From NCBI RefSeq assembly GCF_008831285.2, contig NC_045138.2, positions 3,080,143-3,140,142 on the forward strand: 60,000 bases of DNA, given 5' to 3'. The notes beneath the pieces are model-generated. The model did no database searches. It had not been told where the DNA came from and worked only from the letters and a program-made list of their open reading frames with translations. Source of the stretch: Nymphaea colorata. Its lineage: Eukaryota > Streptophyta > Magnoliopsida > Nymphaeales > Nymphaeaceae. Of the stretch, positions 50,737 through 60,000 are shown piece by piece; within the stretch, counting starts at the first letter, position 1, and the number at the start of each line of letters is the position of its first letter. The translations under genes were made by a program, and so were the position numbers.

Positions 50737-50961
50737 GGGAGAGGCCATTGAGGCTCATTTTTTGTGTTTTTCCCTGTATCATACGATACGAGAGTGTATC
50801 ATTTGTATGGTGTATCATCTGTATCATACGATACGGTGTCAGTATCATATATTACGAGCGATACACTTACGATACACGAGCATATCGTGTATCGTAAGCA
50901 TGCCGTATAGGTTTTCTAAACCTATTCAACACTTGTGTAACGTACGATATGGATAACATTG
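50238..50961 (+). mobile_element. Group E hAT-like element, 724 bp, perfect target-site duplication
   Basis: It starts CAATGTTGTAAAAGG and ends GGATAACATTG, so the outer seven bases (CAATGTT) are inverted repeats. GTTTTATG flanks it exactly on both sides (50230-50237 and 50962-50969). The interior is AT-rich on the left, carries a (GA)n run and a run of about 14 G at 50701-50739, and on the right has many ATACGATACG/TATCGTATC words. There is no transposase frame; the 95-codon frame inside is low-complexity. Confidence 0.88.
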
Positions 50962-51720
50962 GTTTTATGTGAACTATATGATTCAGTACTACAAAAACTT
51001 ATTCGGCTTACATGAACCGTGTGATATAACATTATCTGCTTGGCTTGGTTTTATTTTATGGCTTGGTTCTATTTTAGGATTGCTAGTCTAGACCACATCC
51101 TCAATCCTATTAGAAATATTTCCTCTCCTTTTCTTCCCAAATCCCTTCTTTCCCTTTCCATTCTTTTCCTATAACCTTATAAATATGATCTTGAGGAGTA
51201 ATTTGATAGGACATAAATCACTTTTCAAACTTAAGTATGTTTTTTAATAATTGAAAGTCAACTATGGATTTTTGATGGTGTAACAATTAATATTTTTCAT
51301 AAATTTTTATCTTTTAATATTAATTCATAGATTTTTTTTTCATTTTTTATCTCAATCTTCAATTTGTAAAAAAAAATAATCAAAGACTGGGATTGTTTTT
51401 TATGAATTTAGTATCTAAAGTTCTAACACCTACCAACTTTTTATATAAAATTAAATTGTGACTAGCTTTTTAGAGTCACCTAGTCATCTAATATATACAT
51501 TTCGATCCAATATGATGCACTGTTAAGAGAAAAATAAGAAGAAAAAAATGATAACCATTTTCATCATTTAATATTCAATTGTTTATAAGAATTTAATAGT
51601 AAGAGCGACAAATACAATTTCATATATAATATCTTATTCACCAGGTCTCAAAATGTAATGAGAGAGAGAGAAAGAAAAAAAGAAAGGGGGGAAGGGGTTA
51701 TCTTATATCAGAAAGGTTTT

Positions 51721-51723
<3 letters not shown>
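50962..51723. other. AT-rich intergenic stretch, nothing recognised
   Basis: No frame with protein features was seen. GTGACTAGC...AGAGTCACCTAGTCATC at about 51459-51488 is a small inverted-repeat-like patch shared in part with 58930-59050. Confidence 0.4.

Positions 51724-51788
<65 letters not shown>
51724..51788. repeat. Compound (TA)n(GA)n microsatellite
   Basis: About 42 bp of TA is followed immediately by about 23 bp of GA. The junction and orientation are the same as at 16793-16882. Confidence 0.95.
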
Positions 51789-51789
<1 letters not shown>

Positions 51790-54222
51790 TGCAGGTGAAG
51801 ATATAGGTAGGGTAGTCTAGTTTTTGAATGCCGGTATCCATGAGCCTAGTCTCCAGCTGAGGTGCAGGTCTCATCAACTTACCAAGGCTAAGACTAGGGC
51901 TATGGGCGCCCTCTCTCCCTCCCTCCCTCTCATGTTCGCTCAGAGCCAGACAAGCTGCTTCCCATTGCATCTTCCCCGAAAAGAGAATAAAGTAAGGCCA
52001 ACTTGGCCCGCATGGTCACCCTGGCTGATGAAAAGCAGTGCAATGTCTAAAGCAGACCTAACTAAGCACATAAGCATGGACTCAGATAAAATAATAATAA
52101 CAATAATTGTACGATCTACGTCTGCCCATCTACAAGAACCAGTTTCTAACACACAACCAACATCCCCAATTCACAAAAGCTTCATTATTATATAAACAAG
52201 TTTGCAGTATGTAAGTGATATTTAAATATAAGTTTTAGATCTTATTTAGAGAATGTTCCACTCTGATGCCATGTTAATTGGAGCGTGTTAGCAGCTTATA
52301 AAGAACCCAAGAATGAAATAAATGCTAATATATTAGCAGTTTGGGCTTAAAATATGTTCAACTCTGTCACATCTGACACCTGAAATACACTTACTGAAAC
52401 ATGTTCATGTCTAGTCTCTCGCCCCGAGGCTGGTTTTTTCTCAAATTTTCAAAGAAAAGAAAGGCACTTCAAGTGGTTTTATAATATGCACTGGTCATGG
52501 CCCGATTGTAAAGAGGACTCCTGGGCTGTTGCTTTTGTTTGTGAAAGTTCCAACCACACTTAGACAATGCTAAACATGTGTGAAACACCCACAGGATGTG
52601 AATTTCAGGGAAAAAAAAAAGAATACAATATGGTGGTTTTGCAGACATACAAGGAAGATATTTTCTGTCAAGCCCGTATTTTCTTTTTTCTTCTTTCTGA
52701 ATCTCTTCCAGATAGTGGCTGTGTTCGTAGTTCTTGATTTTGTAAGAGGGGTTGTTTAAGGAAGCAAGATTGAATAATTCACAAATTTTTATCAGAATAT
52801 AAGGATATTGGAATGTTAATAGCTTGGGTTCAAATTTTTATCAGAATATAAGGATATTGGAACGTTACTACCTAACTAATCCTTTGCATCTCAAAGAGTT
52901 AATGAATAGTTTGTAACTGTTACATGAATCTTTCCTAAAATTTAAAGTGTTTTATGAATCTGCCTCAATTTTTAGGTCATATTCATGAACCAATTACATA
53001 TTGTTTTGTTTACCAAACAAACAGGAGCAAAGCCAACAATTTTTCATTGCATAGGCTAAACCATAGTTTCAAAATTTTAACAAAGGCTGAAATAAAAAAT
53101 TTCTAATTTTTTATGTATATTAAACTAAAATTTTTGAAATTTTTGGCCCCAGTGCCAAAGGGGTAGTTTGGTAGGAAGGATACCTGGTAAGTCTTTCATG
53201 AATCTACCCCAAAAATTGAACATGTTCATATAACAACAATTTTAGTGTTTGGTGAACTTCCCTCAATCTTTGAGACAGATTCATGGGATACTCACGAAGT
53301 GTCATAAGAAATCATATGAAATCACATAACATGAGATTGATACATGAAAAAAAGGGATACATTGCTGAACTTATGCACAGATATGTGTTAGGCAGGTCAT
53401 CAACATGTAGGTTAATTACTTGTTCCATTTAGATGTGGAATCATATGAAAATGGATCCATGTCCAGGCGTTGAATTAGATCAGAAATCTAACTAAATTTG
53501 ATGTTGAAAAACCGCACAACCAGTGCCTGGATAAAAAATTCGAAACCGATCCGAATTGGGCCAATGCCATTTTATCTGTCGTTATGTTAAAGCTTAAAAA
53601 TCGACATAAAAATGTAACTTCTTTCCAACATATAAATAATATAAACTTAAGATCTAAGCAAGCTGTAACAACCGTTCACAAATATAAGATGTTTGAATTC
53701 CGCTGATTGGATCCTATGTAATCAGATCCAAACTCAAGCTCTTATTCTGACCTTTTCTCAACAGAATTTGGATCCCACGTACATAAGATTCAAAGTGTAC
53801 ATGTACTTGGGTCAGATCTTCATCATATTCTAGTCAGATATTGAACTTTTGAGGAAAATAACATATAAAGTTCATCATTTATCAAATTCAGATCTATTTA
53901 CCAGATCTAGAGGTAAATGGATTTGAATTTGGGTTGGTTTACATCCCGAGTTGCAACTTTTCTACTGCTCAACTTCAGGTTAAATTGTTTAAATGTCTCA
54001 CTAGAGCTTCACATGCTATGCTAGTCCTTGCATTCGAGGCTTATCTTTCACTTAGATTATGTATGTTTCACTGTGGATTTGACATCCACGGTGGTTTAAG
54101 ATCCGATTTTAAATGCATGGTTTTTAACAAGTAGCGTGGATTTAAACAAACACCTTTATGGAGCCTCAGATCTATCAAACGCAACCTAATAGGGATGTCA
54201 AAGGCCTAGAGCTAGAGCTAAG
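51789..54222. other. Intergenic stretch, no recognised gene
   Basis: A 49-bp-period direct repeat (CAAATTTTTATCAGAATATA...) lies at 52782-52867. A group D-like start CAGGAGCAAAGCCAAC at 53022 is followed by D-like interior to about 53150. A group B start TAGGGATGTCAA is seen at about 54190. The 123-codon frame at 51824-52195 has no recognisable features. Confidence 0.45.
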
Positions 54223-54793
54223 TAGGGGTGAACAACGAGTCGAGCTACTCGAGCTCAACTCGAGTTCATGAGTAAACTCGTACATGAGTCAAATCGTTCA
54301 AACAATCGAGTTGAATTCAAGCTCAACACGTAACTGCCGAGTCGAGCTCAAACATTAATCGATTTTGTCGAACCTTAATCAAGTCGATATATTCAAACGA
54401 GCTTACGAGTTTATCGAGTCTTAATCGAGTCAAGCTCGAGCTCAACACATAACGATGAATATCAATTCTATTCAAACGAGTTTGTCGAGTCTTAATCGAG
54501 TTGAGTTCGAACTCAACACGTAACGATGAATATCAATTCTATTCAAACGAGTTTGTCGAGTCTTAATCGAGTTGAGTTCGAACTCAACACGTAACGATGA
54601 ATATCAATTCTATTCAAACGAGTATGTCGAGCTTTAATCAAGTTGAACTCGAGCTCAACACGTAACTGCCCAATCGAGTTCGAGCTGCTTCCGTCGAGCT
54701 ATTCTCGAGCTCGAGTCGAGCTTGAGGTTTCATTAATCGAGCCGAGCTCAAGCTGACTGAACTCGGGCTCAACTCAGCTTGTGTTCACCTCTA
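54223..54793 (+). mobile_element. Group A (CGAG-rich) element with internal 71-bp tandem array
   Basis: The element is 571 bp long. It starts TAGGGGTGAACAAC and ends TGTTCACCTCTA. The interior holds about four copies of a roughly 71-bp unit from 54398 onward. The copies starting at 54477 and 54548 are identical. The flanks GAGCTAAG and CACCTAAT agree at only 5 of 8 positions. The last 18 bp (TTCACCTCTACACCTAA) is itself duplicated just outside the right end. Confidence 0.8.
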
Positions 54794-56448
54794 CACCTAA
54801 TTCACCTCTACACCTAATTCATAAACAGATCCACGGTTCCTGAACCAATACAACCACCACAGTTCAAACTCAAAAAATAGTAATTTTTTATTTACCATAT
54901 CGATGAAAAACCATGGGACGCCCGTGATTGTTTTTAACATTTCAATTCTTCCTTAATGGGAAACCCTTGGGGCGCGTTAAGCAGTTCACCAGTGACAAAA
55001 TTAAGGTAAAAAAAAAAGTCTCGACCAAAAAAAGTAATTTTCCATTTCTAAAGTGATGGTGCAATGTGAGCTGTCAGCTTTTTGTATGTTTTTCAAAAAC
55101 CCCATTTAAACATTTTAATATTATTATAAGGTGACACAACGGATCCTAAAAGATGTTGACATCAAAGGGGAGAGATTTGATACGTCAAAGGAAAGTTTCG
55201 ATAGATTTTTTTTCTTTTTACCATCTTTATAACTTTGAGAAGGAAAGGCAAAGCTCTTCTCTTTTTCGGCTTGCCCTTTATCGAGATTCATTTATATGCG
55301 ATTGATAAGTTCCCTTCATGTGTAAAGTGAGGCATCGAGCAATACGATTGGTGAATCTGTACAATTTTGTCTTTTTTTCTTTTTCTTTTTTCACTTTTCT
55401 TTAGCCTTTTTTTTTTTTTTGGTTTTTGCTTTTTCCTTTGCTTTTATTTCTTCATTTGGTTATGGTTCAAGAAAAAACTAAGGAGAACGACTTTTAGAAA
55501 TGAAACCTCTTGGCACTTTTTGTCAAAAAAAAAAAAGAAGAAGGTTATGCTATTATATATATATATATAGCTCTGGCTTTTCAGATTCTGTCTTTGGGGA
55601 GCCATCTAAGTTAACATGGTAGGCAGCTAAAAAAGAAAAGGTTATGGATATTTTTGTTATATAATATTAATTTATATTTGTGTTTTTCATTGTTTTTCTC
55701 TCAACTATTTATCCATCTTTTTTAGATAGACAACTTTGGTTAAATGATTCTGGTTATCTAAAGATATGAATGGTTGAGAGAAAAACAATAAAAAAATGAA
55801 TTAGCATTAATACCCATCACTTTTTTATTCTTGTTTTTTTCTTAAATGTCTATATAGTGGATCAATTGGATCAGATAATCTTGATTAAATGACTATATGA
55901 CTGTGATTGTAAAAAACTAAAGAGCCACTGTTCAGTTTTCCTATATAAACACACACATAGGTACAGTTTCCACGAATCTTTGAATTTGAATTAACAAATT
56001 GCAAATCAACTACCATTCTTGTGAAAAACACCTCCAAAACGCATTTTATTGTCATCCAAATTTGTCATGTTAATCCAACAATAGTTTTTCAAAACCCAAG
56101 AATGGTTTTAAAAAAAATACCTGCTTTTAATCCAACAACAGTTTTTCAAAACCCAAGAATGGTTTAAAAAAAAAAAAACTGCTTTTGACATGGGGGTTCT
56201 TGTTTCCGAGATTCTGTTCAAGTGGCTAAAAGAAGCACTTTCCGTCACTCTAGGCAGCCCGGTGTGCTACTTAGACGCTGCCTCTGCTTTCTCCATTCTG
56301 TGTGCTCTCCTCTGTCTTATGGGCTCAATGCACCCAACTTTCTCAAAATTTGTTTATACAGATCTCTCTTACAAGCTTGCTAGATATTTGAATACAATAC
56401 ATAGCTGTTTCAACAAAAGTTTATGCAAAGGTGCCGTTTGTTTTTCAG

Positions 56449-56450
<2 letters not shown>
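54794..56450. other. Intergenic stretch with a 58-bp tandem duplication
   Basis: AATCCAACAATAGTTTTTC...CTGCTTTT at 56071-56128 recurs at 56129-56187 with few changes. The frame at 56190-56642 has about 90 mixed residues and then a long (YI)n tail encoded by the adjacent (AT)n run, and I do not accept it as a gene. Pyrimidine-rich runs at 55367-55450 give another false open frame. Confidence 0.45.

Positions 56451-56526
<76 letters not shown>
56451..56526. repeat. Long (AT)n microsatellite
   Basis: An uninterrupted AT run of about 76 bp followed by a short (AC)n piece. It is the longest simple repeat in the window. Confidence 0.97.
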
Positions 56527-56537
<11 letters not shown>

Positions 56538-58139
56538 TATACACATATAAAACAAACCTTGATTAAAACTTTGGCTAATAAAAACCAAACCCTAATGAGT
56601 AAGAGTAAGCATATCTCACTATTTCTTTTAATGTTTAATTAGGGAAGACTGCCTTTGGCGTAAAACTCTCAAAGTCATATCTGTATGCCTTAGAGGTTTT
56701 GCGTTGCATCAGGACTTGAGTGGACCCAGGGTACATCATTCAACTCACGTGTCGTGCTTGCTACCATTTGTAAAGATACTGAAGCTGACATCGATCACAG
56801 GATTCAAACTTTGAACCCTTTGAATATTAGTCGCCGTGCAGCTCAATTGCATTAGGCCCCCTGAGACATACAACCATTTACCAAATCACCCTTTCAACGA
56901 ATTCTACTCGTTTGAAGTTGGTGCCATCTAAGACCCATTGGAATTATTATTATTATTAATTTGAATAGTGGTTTACCATGAATCACCGTATTAACAATAT
57001 CTTTTAGAAGGTGATTTCAGCAAATTGCAAGATGTGCTCACTTAATGAGCCTCTCCTTGATGCCCATCCAGGGGTATAGTTGGAAGAAAGCAATGTTGTG
57101 CATAATACTTTGACATTAGCGCCATCTCAGGCAATACACATGCACAAGCCTTATATTGGCTTAGTTTATATATATATGTATATATATAAATAGATAAAGT
57201 CCTCCAGCCATTTTGAATTTCATCTAATCACGGCCACCCAATGCAAGCAGTGTGCTGTGAGAAGTTGGAAGATTTATCTGTCCAAACTTGGACAAAAAAT
57301 CTATAAATCGTAATAATCTTTCCTGTCAAGGTTTCTTTATTTTCAAATTAGTATCTTTAAATATCTCCTTTGTTATGTATATGAATGTCTCTTTAGATAT
57401 AAAAATCTAAGAAAAGTGCTTCCTTTAGAATTTTTTTTTCTGTCTCTGCCACTAGCAGGAATTGGCCATGGACTGCCTTGTGATTTTGAAACATAAAAAT
57501 TTATTAATGAACGTTTCAAAACTTTTAATATGCCCATGAAGAAACTTTGAAAAGAAATATTTGGTTCTTGTGAAAACTTTTTGGAAGTTTCTATCAACAT
57601 TTTTGCCTTCCTAATGGAAAAATTTTTTGCCCTGCCCTGCGTAGTTTCCCAGCATCATTTGGCAATAGACTAATACAATGTGATAATTAATGACAACACT
57701 ACCTAAACCGGCTGAAATGGAAACTAAGTGTGGTTATATTTAGACCATACTTTAAACAATACCTGCGCAGTTTCCCTATATTAAGAGGAGTATTCTTATC
57801 GTCTATATAAATCCCCAAAAGAGTTTGGTGCAAGGGACTGCACAGGAGTTGGTAGACAGTCAGTCTCTGTTTCAGGCTCCCATGACATCAACTTCATACA
57901 TTGTAAAAGCTAAAACACCGAGTATCTAATTAAAGCATAGTGGAGGTGTCACCCTAAGGCACTCAAGCAAACTTGCATAAGGGGCTTCGGCTCTTAACCA
58001 AGTGGTAGGATGAAATACTCTTCTTGTCTACCCTCTCTTATAGTATATATAAAATTAATGTATATGTACACTTAGTGAACCATGCTCCTCAGTTGAAGTT
58101 ACTCATGTTTCTATATGTTATAGTGCATGGATACATGAT
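56527..58139. other. Intergenic stretch, nothing recognised
   Basis: No coding frame with features. A short TATATATATGTATATATATA run lies near 57168-57188. Confidence 0.4.
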
Positions 58140-58318
58140 CAGGGGCCGAGCTAAAAATTTTTCATGAAAATGGCCGAATTAAAGTTTATAAATTTTAACA
58201 TGGGCCGAACTATCATTTTTTAAAATTTTTATATATAACGAATAAAATTTTTTAAAATTTACATGTATTTTTTTTTTTTTAAATTGAGGTGGGGTCAGGG
58301 CCTTGCGTCTGCCCCCGA
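58140..58318 (+). mobile_element. Group D hAT-like element
   Basis: The element is 179 bp long. It starts CAGGGGCCGAGCTAAAAATT and ends near TCTGCCCCCGA. The flanks TACATGAT (58132-58139) and TACATCTT (58319-58326) match at 6 of 8 positions. The interior closely follows 7627-7817, including TTTTTCATGAAAA, CCGAATTAAAGTTT and TTTACATGTATTTTT. Confidence 0.82.
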
Positions 58319-58888
58319 TACATCTTGGTAATAGTAGTCAAAGGACAAACATATCTTTTCTTTCAACGAGCAGATTAGGTCCAATAAGGAATTAAAATTA
58401 ATCACTGTCAAAATTTTCCGTTAATTGATTATATACAGTCTATACATCAAAAAGGATCATTTCTAGGAAATTATTTTTTTCTTTTGCAAAAAAAGTAAGA
58501 GCAGTGATTATTAGACATAGAACTCTGGGTTTTTGGAAATATAAAAAACATTTCTACGGTCGAAGCTGGAGTGCAGTAACGTATCTTTCCAAGTCAACTC
58601 CAAAAGTGAGAATCTACACGTACATGCATGTGTGCACTGCTTTTCATGAGAATTCGAACAAATTCGTGAAATTAAAAGAAGAAAGGTGTTACAAGTTCCT
58701 GATTTTGACCACTGTTCATGAAATGTTAAAAATCATCACTCACATATTTGAAAAGTGAAAAAGATGCACCTTTTTCCTTCTCTTCCTTTTAAGGATGGAG
58801 TGGTCCAAAGGCACTCCGCTGGCTCTGATGCAAAGTGACAAAAATATAAAGCACCTACTTGATCTTCACCATGAAAATTACAATAAAA

Positions 58889-58919
<31 letters not shown>

Positions 58920-60000
58920 ACTCTAATTAACTAGAGTTACCCAGCCATCTATCATTCATCTAGAACAGATAAATGAATGAGAAAAAGTTAAAGAGAGTGC
59001 AGATTAGATGATTATGTGACTTTAAAAAGTTAAAGTCACCATTCAGTTGTTCATATATATATATATGTATATATATATATAAAGGGAGAGAGGGAGAGAA
59101 GGAAAGAGATTATATGAGATAACCATTGGAAAAGAAGACATAGCAAAAACATTCTTAATGTGAACCTTTTTCATTTGTTAGTTAATTGAAACAAATTCAA
59201 GCTTAATTGGGTTTACATTGCTTCTTCAAAAGTTGAGCTTGTTTTCATATAATTTTTACCTTAATATATTCATTTATGGAATCAAAAAAATTCTAAAATA
59301 TGTGTTCATACTTTTGAACCTGAAATAAATTTTCTTTAGCTCTTTTTCTTTGTGCTTTGGTGACACATTTTTGCACTCAATATGCATGAGTCACTGTCAG
59401 CTGCTTTACAGTGACTGCAACCAAACCTACCATTTAAGCTACACTCCTCTTTTCACCTCTGTCCTACCCACTAGTCCCCAAATTGGAGGCAGTGTTGGGT
59501 ATGTAGTGACAAACTTACTAGAGGACATTCATGCACTAAAGAACTTGGAATGTCCTTAATTTATCTTTTTTTTTTTTGTGACAATAATTTTTTTTAATTG
59601 CTAGACCCACTTCATGGGCCTGCTCTTTCTATGTCAAGAACAATGCGGCCAAGCCTTACAAGGACAACACCATATGAAAAGCGCAAGGCTGCAGTACACC
59701 CCTCTCTTTTTGTCTAATGCTGAATCGACGATCTATGTATATAAAACGAAAAAATTAACCCCGGCCAGTACATATAACTCAGGAATATGTAATTGATTCA
59801 TACGCAGCATCTCTATATCTTATGAAAGGTTCCACCTAAAGTTAGGGGCTTTGATCCCTTTTTTTAAGGTGGTGGGTTGTTAACATCTCTCGATTCAGTC
59901 TAAATAATGAACATCAAAGTTCTCAAGAACCATGCAAGAAGAACATTGTGTTCTTAGAACATAGGTTTGTTTTAGGAGTCTTGCTCTTATTATAAGCAAC
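58319..60000. other. Intergenic stretch to the right edge, no recognised gene
   Basis: (TA)n lies at 58892-58919, and an interrupted (TA)n followed by GGGAGAGAGGGAGAG lies at about 59055-59100. AGAGTTACC...GACTTTAAAAAGTTAAAGTCACC around 58930-59050 resembles 55905-55940 and 51459-51488 and may be part of a further small element family. The open frames are short and featureless. Confidence 0.4.

Noticed and set aside
56190-56642. 150-codon open frame
   Set aside because: Its second half is an isoleucine-tyrosine run encoded by the adjacent (AT)n microsatellite. The first half has no recognised features and no splice partners.

Overview
This window is nuclear DNA from a flowering plant. It has intron-rich genes, long AT-rich intergenic stretches full of short non-autonomous DNA transposons, many (CT)n/(TA)n microsatellites, and no bacterial-type gene packing. 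The lineage cannot be fixed from the sequence. The N-terminus of the calcineurin B-like protein (KCCDLD followed by GLEDP) resembles monocot CBL2/3 proteins as I remember them, which would fit a monocot or an early-diverging angiosperm. That is only a hint.

Three protein-coding genes are well supported. (1) At the left edge, on the minus strand, lie the first five coding exons (160-2503) of a tonoplast-type CBL calcium sensor. Its leader introns reach back to about 4.2 kb, and its C-terminal half lies outside the window. (2) On the minus strand, 9622-12700, is a two-exon family GT14 (DUF266, core-2/I-branching-like) type II Golgi glycosyltransferase of 400 residues with a GC-rich leader to about 13.6 kb. 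(3) On the plus strand, 42551-47976, is a complete seven-exon CLC-c-type anion channel/transporter of 774 residues with a leader intron upstream and a poly(A) signal at about 48.27 kb. The three genes form no operon-like unit. CBL sensors and CLC anion transporters both act at the tonoplast, but nothing in the sequence shows that these two loci are linked in function. A fourth possible locus at 29.2-31.1 kb looks like a GC-rich, spliced leader or non-coding transcript, but I found no convincing coding sequence.

The rest is mainly transposon debris. I can define four groups of short elements by their terminal inverted repeats and, in many cases, by 8-bp target-site duplications, the hallmark of hAT elements. 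They are: A, CGAG-rich, ends AGGGGTGAACA; C, ends TAGACCTGGGCAT; D, ends CAGGGGCGGAGCC; and E, ends CAATGTT, with a perfect 8-bp duplication. A fifth group, B (ends TAGGGATGTCAA), has similar architecture but no clear duplication. One D element sits inside a B element, and the uninterrupted B copies supply the empty site. The 16-18.7 kb stretch is a diverged tandem segmental duplication/triplication, and 26.1-26.6 kb is an array of about 110-bp degenerate repeats.

Layout: 1-4.2 kb CBL gene; 4.2-9.6 kb intergenic with D elements; 9.6-13.6 kb GT14 gene; 13.6-29.2 kb transposon-rich intergenic; 29.2-31.1 kb putative leader; 31-41.3 kb intergenic with no recognised gene; 41.3-48.3 kb CLC gene; 48.3-60 kb intergenic with microsatellites and elements of groups A, D and E. 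I found no autonomous transposase, LTR retrotransposon, tRNA, rRNA or known miRNA, and no novel gene system that I could support.
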